A stretch of 19,229 bases of DNA, taken from Collinsella sp. (GTDB lineage: Bacteria; Actinomycetota; Coriobacteriia; Coriobacteriales; Coriobacteriaceae). The stretch is taken from assembly GCA_020025115.1 (NCBI GenBank), contig JAHHSP010000013.1, positions 1 through 19,229 of the forward strand. Direction: 5' to 3'. Of this stretch, positions 1-11,900 are shown piece after piece (positions within the stretch are counted from its first letter, which is position 1; the number at the start of each line of letters is the position of its first letter). The position numbers and the translations under genes are program-made. Below the pieces are notes generated by a model. The model was not told the DNA's origin. It did no database searches and saw only the letters and a program-made list of their open reading frames with translations.

Positions 1-2
1 TC

Positions 3-263
3 GTGCTCGTCTCGCATGTTTCGTTCTTGGGTGCGATTGGGAGGTCTCCGCTGATCGCGGCGTTGTTCTTGGCGGCCTCGGCGGCGTGGTGCCCCCTTGC
101 GCTCGAGTACGCCACCACGGCTTCGCCCCGGCCGTTCGGCGGGCATGGTGCCGATCTGCCGCGCGTGACGGCGCGACGTTCGATTGCGGGGGAGGGGCGC
201 GACGCCCGCGCCGCCCTGCCCGGGAACACGGAGGTGACGGATGCCGCTGATGCGCGCAAATGA
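3..263 (+). CDS. Possible C-terminal fragment of an upstream membrane-associated protein
   Basis: The frame is open from the window edge to a TGA that overlaps the first 23 bases of the FHA gene. The apparent GTG at position 3 is probably internal, because no ribosome-binding site can be seen and the frame may continue upstream of the window. The visible 86 residues include one hydrophobic stretch (about residues 11-36, rich in Ala/Leu) that could be a membrane segment. An Arg/Ala/Gly-rich polar tail follows. I do not recognise a family. The overlap with the next gene would suit translational coupling in an operon. The piece is short and compositionally simple, so it could also be a spurious frame. 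Confidence 0.3.
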   Translation: MLVSHVSFLGAIGRSPLIAALFLAASAAWCPLALEYATTASPRPFGGHGADLPRVTARRSIAGEGRDARAALPGNTEVTDAADARK

Positions 264-1239
264 GCAGACTCCCTGCGGGGCCCTGTTCGATATCCTCAAA
301 CGACACGCTGGGATCAGCCATAAGGAATTGGCCACGATGATCCTATCGGAGCGCCCCCTTGCGGACGGGCGCAGCCCGCAGAGCCGTGTCAGCGATCGCA
401 CATGGGTGTCTCGCTTCATAGTGCACGCTCCCGTCGACGCCTCGCAGGAGCGCCTGTTCCGCGACTTTGGCGTGGCGGCCCAGCGCATCATGGATAGGCT
501 GCGGTCCGGCAGGCCCGGTTCGTGGACCTGTGCGGAGATTCTCGACATGGTGTGCGGGGAGCCCGGCGAGGCCATGGCGCGCGCGTTGGACGCGTGCCAC
601 GAGAACGTGCGCCTGTACCGCAATGCCCTGGCCCGCATGTGCGATGGCGAGGGGTATACGGTGGGGGAGCGCACCGAGGCCGCCATGGTGCTCTTTGTGG
701 CCGCTGGCTGCACCGCGGATGTGGGCCGCGCGGTGGATTACACCATGGAGTACATCCGCTGCTCCATGGGGGGAAGGCTTGGGACCCCCACATCCTGCCC
801 CGTCTCGCTCGATCCCAGGAAAATCCAGGTCGATCTTGCGCTGCCGCATGTTCTGGGCTTCGTGCGCATCGTGGACGGGGTCGTCGCCGGTGCACCGCAC
901 TGGGTCTCGTCCGATTCCGAGGGGGTCGAGATCGGCGCGCTCGCGACGGGCGTCGACGACATAACGGATGTCGATGGCGACGTCTCGGCCCATCATGCGC
1001 GTGTGTGGCATGAGCCCGACGCGACCGGGGAGGACGGGCGGCCCGCCACGGGACCGGGCCGTTGGATGTTGAGCGATCTTGGTTCCAGCAATGGCACGGC
1101 GGTGGTCGATGGCGATGGTGCCGAGCCGCGCCGCATCGAGGGGGGCGAGGCGGTGGAGGTGCACCCTGGAGACGAGATTCGCTTGGGGCGGGGTACGACG
1201 TTCGTCCTCGTCGAGGGCATGGCCGACATGGCTCGATGA
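241..1239 (+). CDS. FHA-domain protein with an uncharacterised N-terminal helical region
   Basis: This 332-residue protein has a forkhead-associated (FHA) domain in its last ~120 residues (about 205-328). The core elements are the S-x-x-H of strand 4 (Ser249, His252), then GSSNGT at residues 281-286, then a terminal beta-rich segment reading HPGDEIRLGRGTTFVLVEG. FHA domains bind phosphothreonine peptides, usually downstream of Ser/Thr kinases. The Gly-Arg that normally precedes the S-x-x-H is not obvious: the strand reads IGALATG. Phosphopeptide binding may therefore be atypical. The first ~190 residues look helical and polar and contain several cysteines; I cannot assign them. There is no signal peptide or membrane segment. 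The start is the ATG at 241, supported by GGAGGT at 230-235 with a 5-base spacer; a second in-frame ATG lies at 250. The stop is only 9 bases from the stop of the convergent gene, which leaves no room for a terminator. Confidence 0.85.
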   Translation: MPLMRANEQTPCGALFDILKRHAGISHKELATMILSERPLADGRSPQSRVSDRTWVSRFIVHAPVDASQERLFRDFGVAAQRIMDRLRSGRPGSWTCAEILDMVCGEPGEAMARALDACHENVRLYRNALARMCDGEGYTVGERTEAAMVLFVAAGCTADVGRAVDYTMEYIRCSMGGRLGTPTSCPVSLDPRKIQVDLALPHVLGFVRIVDGVVAGAPHWVSSDSEGVEIGALATGVDDITDVDGDVSAHHARVWHEPDATGEDGRPATGPGRWMLSDLGSSNGTAVVDGDGAEPRRIEGGEAVEVHPGDEIRLGRGTTFVLVEGMADMAR

Positions 1240-1248
1240 GCTCCAGCG

Positions 1249-2172
1249 CTATTCGATCCGCGTTAGGAATCGATGCAGTTCCTCCTCGCATGCGTCCATT
1301 CGCTTTCCGAGTGCGTTCGCGGTAGCCGCGAGCTCCTCGATTTGCTCCCGGCATGCGGTGATGCGGGCCCTCTGAAGTGTGATGGCGCACTCGATTTGGA
1401 CTTGCTCGCCCGCATCGAAGAAATCGACGTTGGCGGCCTGTCGCTCGAGATCGCGCAGGCCGTTCTCATGCCAGGCTATCTCGCGCTCGAGATGTCCCGA
1501 GTAGTCGAGCGCGCCTTGCGAGAGCTCGACCAGCCATCTGCGGTAGTTCAGCTGGTCAACGGGGTCGGGCTCGCCGGGCGTCCTCTTTCCGAGGACGTGG
1601 CGTCCGACCGCGGCTATTGCCCAGGCATTGGGGAGTTCATCACATTCGGCCTGCCCGGGAAGGCGCTCGCCGATTTCGCTCAGGATGGCCTTCGGTAGGG
1701 AGCGGAGCAGCGAGTACAGCTCGGCTCGGGCCGTATCTACCAAGAGCTCGGCGGAGTAGAGGTCGAGAAACGCGGACTGCAGGGCCATGTGCGTCGCGGT
1801 GCTTTCCAGGTGCGCGATGCGCCGCTGGAGCGCCGGGCAGATGACGTTCTCGCAGCAGCAGACTCCGGCTTCGTTGGAAACTCCGGCGGTGTCACATCCG
1901 GTCTCGCCCGTTCGAAACCGGCTGCATGAGGCCGTGTGCGGTTGGTTTGCCGTGAACGGCGCCTCCGCAGCCGCGATTTTGCGCGCCCGATCCTCGCGTT
2001 TGAGACGGTAGAGGAGCTCGCGGAGACCGCCGACCCGCTCTGCCTCGTCCCAACATTCCTGGTGTCGGTGCTCGGCGCGTTCGAGGGCGTCCCGGAGGGC
2101 ACGCACGGACTCGCGCGCTGCGGCGGTTGGATCGGCGCCGGGGGTTATCGGCGTCATGGCCAGGTTCCCCAT
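1249..2172 (-). CDS. Hypothetical coiled-coil protein with a cysteine cluster
   Basis: I do not recognise this 307-residue protein. Residues ~15-70 are charged and heptad-like. A polar Cys-containing segment follows (Cys83, Cys93, Cys105-107, Cys112), then two long helical stretches rich in Glu/Arg/Leu (about 113-175 and 215-305). The layout suggests a coiled-coil hairpin around a possible metal-binding or disulphide knot. That is inference; no catalytic motif is visible. There is no signal peptide or membrane segment. The start is the ATG whose first base is 2172, because the preceding bases read GGGAGGAAAA, an excellent ribosome-binding site. The in-frame ATG at 2184 lacks one, since its first codons are that very site. 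The frame stays open further upstream to 2388, but that extension lies in the nifJ promoter region and has no ribosome-binding site. The gene is divergent from nifJ and convergent with the FHA gene. Confidence 0.72.
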   Translation of the reverse strand: MGNLAMTPITPGADPTAAARESVRALRDALERAEHRHQECWDEAERVGGLRELLYRLKREDRARKIAAAEAPFTANQPHTASCSRFRTGETGCDTAGVSNEAGVCCCENVICPALQRRIAHLESTATHMALQSAFLDLYSAELLVDTARAELYSLLRSLPKAILSEIGERLPGQAECDELPNAWAIAAVGRHVLGKRTPGEPDPVDQLNYRRWLVELSQGALDYSGHLEREIAWHENGLRDLERQAANVDFFDAGEQVQIECAITLQRARITACREQIEELAATANALGKRMDACEEELHRFLTRIE

Positions 2173-2503
2173 TTTTCCTCCCATCAGAAGACCATGGTTT
2201 TCACCATATGCGCTTGCCCGGACAATTTGTTGAGCAACAACTGTCTGCCCCGTTGCGTACCGCCAGCCGATGATGTTCGGAGGTGGAATACCGCCGCGTG
2301 TTTGTCGGCCGCGTACCCCCCGGGCGGAGTACAATGGGACAAGGTGCTGACTCTTGCGGCAATTCGCCGTGCCGCGTGTCGCTCCCACGGGGGTATCCGC
2401 GGACTGCGAGGCATTGCCGTCTGCGTAGCGCCGTTCTCACATATAACCCGGGGTCCGCCTGGTCCCGGCGCCTTATGTACCTAGTTCGAGAGGAGAGGGG
2501 TAT
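2173..2503. promoter_or_regulatory. Divergent intergenic region upstream of nifJ and the coiled-coil gene
   Basis: This is a 331-bp region between two divergent starts, so it should carry both promoters. Visible elements are a 14-bp palindrome TTGTTG-AG-CAACAA at 2227-2240, a smaller inverted repeat ATGGT-4-ACCAT at 2194-2207 close to the minus-strand start, and TATAAC at 2442-2447. The last is a plausible -10 hexamer for nifJ about 57 bases before its start, but no convincing -35 lies at the standard distance. A second -10-like TACAAT lies at 2330-2335. The nifJ ribosome-binding site is AGGAGAGG at 2491-2498. No small gene was seen. Confidence 0.45.
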
Positions 2504-6046
<3,543 letters not shown>

Positions 6047-6098
6047 CGAAAACACCTGAGTGCGCGTCTCGGTCCAGATGGGGTCGGGACGCAGATGG

Positions 6099-6152
6099 GC
6101 GCCGCCCGCGGTCATGTGCCGTGGGCGGCGCTTGCATGCCGGGGCGTTTTTT
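6099..6152 (+). terminator. Rho-independent-like terminator after nifJ
   Basis: A 13-bp stem (arms 6099-6111 and 6119-6131, one mismatch, loop TCATGTG) begins 52 bases after the nifJ stop codon. A run of six T lies at 6147-6152. The T run sits about 15 bases beyond the stem rather than immediately after it, so the geometry is not textbook. The stem also lies just beyond the 3' end of the convergent hydrolase gene. Confidence 0.7.
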
Positions 6153-6156
6153 GACT

Positions 6157-7026
6157 TCAGGCCATGACGGTGCGGGAGTGCTCCGCCATCCATTCGATCG
6201 CCTGATCGTAGATACGGCCTCCCGTGGGATCGGCCGTGTCTCGGTCGAAATCGTGGGGAAGGTTGTACACGGGCCTCATGACCGCACAGGGGGCCGTGCG
6301 GGAAAGAACCTTGGGCAGGCGGAACGGCACGTCCTCATCGGTGCTGCTGGCCGTGATGAACAGCGGGGGGAGTGCAGCCACATCCCGCTCGTCGAGGGAC
6401 CAGGCCTCGGGGACGTTTGGCCCGCCCGGATCGGCGAGCCCCAAAAGATCCAGCCAGGCCCCCTCGTGCTGCCGCGCATGGACGTACAGTGCAAAGCGCG
6501 CGGACTTTGGCCCCGAGGTGACAATGGCCCCATCGGTTCTCGCGATCCTATCCACCTGCGTGCGCGGGATGTCCGGAAGGGCCGTGTAGACCCTTGCGGG
6601 TCGGGAGAAGGCGCTATCCGCGAGCGTATGGTAGCCGTAGTAGTCCACAATCCCCAGGGGAGCGGGCAGGAGTCCGGACGCCCGCCGGCCAATCTCACGC
6701 GCGAGCAGGAGGGACAGGTACGCGCCAGAGGAACGGCCGAATAGGAAATATCCCCTGTATTCGCCTGCGATCACCTTTTCCGCCACGGTGTCCCGCCATA
6801 CCCCAAATGCCGCATCGACGATGGCCGGAAGGGGAGACTCGGGGGCCAGGGGGTAGTCGGCGCAGATGAGCGTATAGCCGCCACTGGTCAACCGATCGAC
6901 GTAGGTTTGCGGGGGGTCGTCACGCTCCCCAGATAGCAGCCCCCCGCCGTGGAAGTAAAGTACGGCGATGCGTCGGTCGTTCTCGATGCGCGGCCGATGG
7001 ATGGTGACGAGCCCCTCGATATCCAT
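6157..7026 (-). CDS. Alpha/beta hydrolase (HSL/esterase-like, HGGG type)
   Basis: This 289-residue cytoplasmic alpha/beta-fold hydrolase resembles the hormone-sensitive-lipase-like esterase group. It has the oxyanion-hole motif HGGG at 26-29, the nucleophile elbow G-x-S-x-G at 97-101 (Ser99), an acid in the STDED segment (Asp230 or Asp232) and a histidine in NLPHDFD (His258). That gives a complete Ser-Asp-His triad in the right order. The family hydrolyses carboxyl esters and sometimes amides; the substrate here is unknown. The ATG at 7026 follows AAGGAGG with a 4-base spacer. The gene lies 29 bp downstream of the pucR-type regulator on the same strand, so the two are probably co-transcribed. 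This suggests, without proof, a role connected with the regulated catabolic cluster. No secretion signal is seen. Confidence 0.9.
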   Translation of the reverse strand: MDIEGLVTIHRPRIENDRRIAVLYFHGGGLLSGERDDPPQTYVDRLTSGGYTLICADYPLAPESPLPAIVDAAFGVWRDTVAEKVIAGEYRGYFLFGRSSGAYLSLLLAREIGRRASGLLPAPLGIVDYYGYHTLADSAFSRPARVYTALPDIPRTQVDRIARTDGAIVTSGPKSARFALYVHARQHEGAWLDLLGLADPGGPNVPEAWSLDERDVAALPPLFITASSTDEDVPFRLPKVLSRTAPCAVMRPVYNLPHDFDRDTADPTGGRIYDQAIEWMAEHSRTVMA

Positions 7027-7055
7027 GCGTCCTCCTTCGTGTCTCTTTGGGCGGG

Positions 7056-8729
7056 TTAGACCTCTCCGCCCAGCGCCATGATCTTGCTGGTGAATATCAC
7101 CTGTAGAAAGTCATCGGGATTTTTGACGTCTACGCCATAGGATTGGCGTGCCCGGTCGACGCGATAACGCACCGTCTTGGGATGGACGAAGAGATCTCGA
7201 CCCGTCTTCGAGAAATCCATGCCGTTTTCGCAGAAGGTCACAAGCGTGGTGAACAGCTCGGGCTGTTTTTCGGACAGCTCCACAACGCGCGGGTCCATGT
7301 ACTCGGTGAGCTGAGAAAGATCTGAGGCGGCGAGCAACAGCTTGTAGGCCCCCAGGTCTTCGAAGCGGACGGCCCGGTCGGCGTGGGTCGGCCCGTCGAA
7401 CAGGCGCGCGACGTTGAGCACCTCGGTGTTGGCCTGTGCGAACCCATGCTTGTCGACGATGGAGCTGAGGGTGACGAGATGCGTGAACAGGGGGAGCGTC
7501 GAGGAAGCGTGCAGATTTTCGAGCGCGCTTTGGATGAGGTCGAGGTCGAACCGCGTGAACGGGCTGCGGAAGTTGTGCAGGAACACGATGCGATCGTTGT
7601 TGATGAAATAGACGATCCCGGGATAGGCACTTCGAATCCGGCGACGAATCGCCTGTTGCAGCTCGTCGAGCCGATCGACATCGGTGCTATCCGACAGGCT
7701 GACGCGTACGTAGAGCACTTCGTAGAAGGGGTACTCGTCGATCCCCAGTACGGTGAGCATGGAATCCAGTCGCTCCTCCGACCCGCAACGGTCGAGCAGC
7801 AGATCGTGCACGGCGTTGTTGTTTTGGATGAACAGTTTTTGCTTGATCGCGTTTTGCTCCAAGATCTTCATTTGGATCAAGCCCACGATGTTCTCGATGG
7901 TCATGACGTCGAGGGCCGTCAGTTGTACGTCTGATTCGTGGACGAGCAGGTAGTAGTCGATCCCGTCGGAACTGGGGATCCTCACGGCGAGCGCCTTTTG
8001 GCTGCGATCTCGATTCCTTGGCGTCGCGTCCGTGGAATCTTCTCGCGGGTGCTCGTCGGCGGGATTCTCACCGGCAGAGGAGGGGTCGCCGAAGTAGAGG
8101 GTCGCATCGAAGTAGGCGTGCGTCTGCAGGGCGCTCGGCTCCCTGCGCGTAAACGAGTACGCGTTGAATTTCAGGAGCGAGGGATCGGTGCCCAGGCGTC
8201 GGTCGCGCGTGGTGTCGAGGTAGCTCACGTCCATGCGCAGCGTGTTTTTGAGGGTGTTGAGGATATAGGGGATCGAGGGCTGTTTGAGGGCGAGCGCCAT
8301 CGTGTGCCGGTGCGCGTCGTAAAAGCGGTTGAGCAGGGTGAGGTTGGAGTCGAGCACGTGGCCGAGCACATCGAGCATGATGGCCTCGTATTTGACCGTG
8401 GGGCTGAGCTTGATGAGCGGCACCCCGAAATCCTCGCACAGCTCGATCACGTTGTCGGGCGCGTTGGGCCATAGGCGGGCGGGCTTGAAGGCCATCGCGG
8501 CGATCCCCAAGGTGCTCATGGTGTGGAAGAAGCGGGCCATATCGGCATCTGAGAACTCCTGCAGGGCGAAGAAGCTCGTGATGATGAGCTGCCCGCGCCT
8601 GCCCCAGTTCTCGATATCGGCGGCCTCGAGAACCATGGCGCTCGACAGCTCGTTGCCGAGCCCCGCGGCTCCGGCTATGACCTCCGCATCGGCGAAGGAC
8701 GGCAATAGCAAGGCTTCGCGTACGTTCAT
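7056..8729 (-). CDS. pucR: PucR-family transcriptional regulator
   Basis: This 557-residue protein has PucR-family architecture. An N-terminal PucR domain (about 5-125) is followed by a long central region that probably includes the CdaR/GGDEF-like segment (about 290-440). At the C-terminus is a helix-turn-helix of the PucR type (about 500-535), containing GRDLFVHPKTVRYRVDR. B. subtilis PucR controls purine and allantoin catabolism, and relatives respond to allantoin-related or other small metabolites. Divergent placement 223 bp from the oxalurate-pathway operon strongly suggests it controls that operon. Residues around 215-245 form a polar, low-complexity linker. The ATG at 8729 is preceded by AAGGAG on the minus strand. 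It heads a two-gene unit with the hydrolase. The effector is unknown; ureidoglycolate, oxalurate or allantoin are candidates by inference. Confidence 0.9.
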   Translation of the reverse strand: MNVREALLLPSFADAEVIAGAAGLGNELSSAMVLEAADIENWGRRGQLIITSFFALQEFSDADMARFFHTMSTLGIAAMAFKPARLWPNAPDNVIELCEDFGVPLIKLSPTVKYEAIMLDVLGHVLDSNLTLLNRFYDAHRHTMALALKQPSIPYILNTLKNTLRMDVSYLDTTRDRRLGTDPSLLKFNAYSFTRREPSALQTHAYFDATLYFGDPSSAGENPADEHPREDSTDATPRNRDRSQKALAVRIPSSDGIDYYLLVHESDVQLTALDVMTIENIVGLIQMKILEQNAIKQKLFIQNNNAVHDLLLDRCGSEERLDSMLTVLGIDEYPFYEVLYVRVSLSDSTDVDRLDELQQAIRRRIRSAYPGIVYFINNDRIVFLHNFRSPFTRFDLDLIQSALENLHASSTLPLFTHLVTLSSIVDKHGFAQANTEVLNVARLFDGPTHADRAVRFEDLGAYKLLLAASDLSQLTEYMDPRVVELSEKQPELFTTLVTFCENGMDFSKTGRDLFVHPKTVRYRVDRARQSYGVDVKNPDDFLQVIFTSKIMALGGEV

Positions 8730-8952
8730 CTCACTCCTTCATCGTCAATCAGCTTATCGGTATCCTGTTTCATCCACATTTTCCAAAAGGTTAAAAATAT
8801 CGAGAAAAACTTATCCGATTAGGAAATGTATTCATGAATACCACATGTTTCAATCTCCTGTAGCGCGAGCATGCCCGCATCCCGGGAAAGCGGGTCGTGC
8901 GTACGGCGCGGCTGATCCTTGCGATGGCGCAACGAACGATGAGGAGGAAGCA
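8730..8952. promoter_or_regulatory. Divergent promoter/operator region between pucR and the fdrA-type operon
   Basis: This 223-bp region has an AT-rich core (about 8750-8865) flanked by GC-rich ends. It contains a perfect 14-bp palindrome at 8828-8841 (GTATTCATGAATAC), the best operator candidate. It also holds GGTTAA at 8789-8794, which resembles only the 3' half of the B. subtilis PucR box, and two related TTATC-containing segments near 8753 and 8811. A small hairpin (CCCGC/GCGGG around 8873-8893) lies in the presumed leader. The ribosome-binding site of the downstream gene is GAGGAGG at 8941-8947. No -35/-10 pair was convincing enough to fix. Confidence 0.55.
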
Positions 8953-11900
8953 ATGCTGAAAACCGTGGTCAAGCAAAACTCCTATCAGGATTCCATCAAC
9001 CTGATGCTGCTGACCAACAAGATCAATACGCTCGATGGTGTCGTCCAGAGCCAGATCATGATGGGCACCGATGCGAATAAGGACATCTATCGGGCTGCCG
9101 GCCTGTTGACGCCCGAGGCGGAGGCCGCCGCCCCCAGCGATATGGTCATCGTCGTCGAGACCGAGGACGAGGGCGTCATGGAGACCGTCTTGGTTGAGAC
9201 CGAGACCTTCTTGTCCGACCTTTCGACGAAGAAGGAGGAAGCTGGGGCTCCCGCCGAGGCGACGAGCTGGGAAGAGGCCATGGCCATGTTGCCCGACGCG
9301 AACATGGCGCTGTTCTCCATCCCCGGCGAGTATGCGGCTCCTGAACTCGAGCGGGCCCTCGACCTGGGTCTGAACGTCTTCTCCTTTACCGACAACGTCC
9401 CCTTGGAGGATGAGGTCCGCCTCAAGCAGAAGGCTCATGAGAAGGGGCTGCTCTTCATGGGCCCCGACTGCGGCACCGGTGTGGTCTCATCCGTTCCCAT
9501 CGCCTTCACCAACGTCATCAACCCGGGCAACATCGGCATCGTGGGCGCTTCGGGCACCGGTATCCAGGAAGTCACCTGCATGATCGACCGCCTGGGCGGC
9601 GGCTGTGTTCATGCTATAGGGACCGGCGGCCGCGATCTCAACGAGAAGGTCGGCGCCGTGACGGTCAAAGACGCAATCGTCGCCCTCGAGCATCATGACC
9701 CCACCGACGTCATATGCGTCATTTCCAAACCGCCGGCGCCCGCCGTCCGCGATGAGGTCGTTGATTTGCTGGAGAAATGCGGCAAGCCGGTCGTCGCCAT
9801 CTTCATCGGTGAAAAGCCCGAGGCTCATCTTGGGAAGGTGCATCTTGCCCATACCCTCGAGGAGGCGGCTCGCATCGCCGTCGATTTGGCGAACGGTGAG
9901 GCCGTCAAGAAGAACTACCTCGAGCCCCTCGACGTCGAGGTGCGGTCCCCGCTTCCCAAGGACAAGACCGTGATCGGACTGTATTCCGGCGGGACGCTCG
10001 CCGGGGAGGCCGCGATGATGGTCACCGAGGCGCTCGAGCTCGGCTCCATCATCAAGGAAGACGGCTACATGCTGCGTCATGACGGCTACGATGTCATCGA
10101 CCTCGGCGACGACGTGTACACGCAGGGACGCCCGCACCCCATGATCGACCCCGAGGTCCGCATCCGCATGATGCGCGACTATGCCGCCAAGGACACCACG
10201 GGCGTCATCCTCTTCGACTGCGTCTTGGGTTACGGTTGCCACCCCGACATGGCCGCCGAGCTCGCTCCGGTCATTGCCGAGTGCACCGAGCTCGCCCGCT
10301 CCGAGGGGCGCGAGGTCCGATTCGTGGGCACCGTCGTGGGCACCCATCAGGACCCTCAGGACTACGATCGCTCCGTCAAGCTGCTCGAAGAGGCGGGTGC
10401 CATCATGGAGCCCAGCAATGCCATGGCCGTCCGCGCCGCGCTGGCCTTCAAGGGGATCGAGTTCACCGAGGCCGACCGCGGCGTCGTTCCTTATGAAGTC
10501 AAAGACGCGAGTCCGTTGCCCGAGCCCTCCGAGGCCGTCATGGAGCTTCTCACCGGTAAGCCGCGCGTCATCAACGTCGGCGTCGAGAGTTTCAACGACC
10601 CGCTGCGCGCATATGGCGCCGAGAGCGTCCAGTACACCTGGAAGCCGAAGGCCGGCGGCAATAAGCGCATGATCCACCTGCTCGGCGAGCTCGAGAAAGT
10701 CGAGGGCATCGACGAGGCGAATGCGCGCATCTGCGAGCGATTCAAGGAGTCGCAGCCCGTGCTGGTCGACGTCGTCCCGGCCAAGACCGTCATCCCCGAG
10801 CTCAATCGCGCCCAGAAGACCCTGCTCCATGCCGGTCCCCCGATTTGCTGGGAGAACATGCAGGGGCCGATGAGGGGCTCGTGCATAGGCGCTGCGCTCT
10901 TTGAGGGCTGGGCGGAGACCGAGGACGAGGCCGTGGCCATGCTTTCCTCGGGCGAGGTCGAGTTCATCCCCTGCCATCACTGCCACGCCGTCGGCCCTAT
11001 GGGCGGCATCACCTCGGCGAACATGGCCGTGCTTGTGGTCCGCAACCTCGCCGACGACACCGTGGCCTACTGCACCATGAACGAGGGCATCGGCAAGGTT
11101 CTTCGATTTGGCGCCTACAGCCAGGAGGTCGTCGACCGCCTGCATTGGATGGCCGACGAGCTCGGACCGGTACTCGCCAAGGCGCTTAAGCTCTCCGACG
11201 GTGGCATCAACTTGAACGTCCTGATGGCCCGCGCCATCACTCAAGGCGATGAGTTCCACCAGCGGAACATGGCCGCGACCCTCAACTTCCTCAAGGAGGT
11301 CGCCCCGCTCATCGTCAAGACCGATGCGAGCGAGGACGCCAAGCAGCGGGTCATCCAGTTCCTGGCGGATACCGACCAGTTCTTCCTGAACGTGATGATG
11401 GCCACCGGCAAGTCTATCGTCGACTACGCCCGCAAGGATGTGGAGGGGTGCGTGGTCTCGACCATGACCCGCAACGGCTATGAGTTTGGCGTGCGCGTCT
11501 CCGGCCTCGGCGATGAGTGGTTCGTCGCCCCGGTGAACACCCCGGTCGGTCTTTACTTCACCGGGTTCAGCGCCGAGGACGGATGCCCGGATAACGGTGA
11601 CTCCGCGATTTGCGAGACGGTCGGCGTTGGAGGCATGGCCATGGTGGCGGCACCCGGTGTCACCCGATTCGTCGGCGCCGGCGGCTTTGAGGACGCTCTC
11701 AACATTTCCAACGAGATGGAGAAGATCTGCGTCACCCACAACCCCAATTGGGCCATTCCGACATGGGACTTCAAGGGCGCTTGCCTGGGCATCGACATCC
11801 GCAAGGTGGTGGAGACCGGTATCACCCCGATTATCAACACCGGCATCGCGCACAAGGAGGCTGGCATCGGCCAGGTCGGCGCCGGTACCGTCCGCGCTCC

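Noticed and set aside
1273..1698. Plus-strand frame opposite the coiled-coil gene
   Set aside because: It reads like a plausible protein, but the minus frame has a much better ribosome-binding site, is longer and has a coherent helical pattern. The plus frame has no ribosome-binding site.
2414..2447. TTGCCG...TATAAC as a sigma-70-type promoter for nifJ
   Set aside because: The spacer is 22 bases, too long for a standard promoter. Only the -10-like hexamer is noted.
8782..8794. Possible B. subtilis-type PucR box ending in GGTTAA
   Set aside because: Only the last six bases match the consensus I recall. The first half does not, so I do not call it as a site.
8329..8952. Upstream extension of the fdrA fusion frame to an earlier start at 8329
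   Set aside because: It would overlap the pucR coding region and the divergent promoter, and has no ribosome-binding site. ATG 8953 follows GAGGAGG and begins where FdrA-type homology begins.
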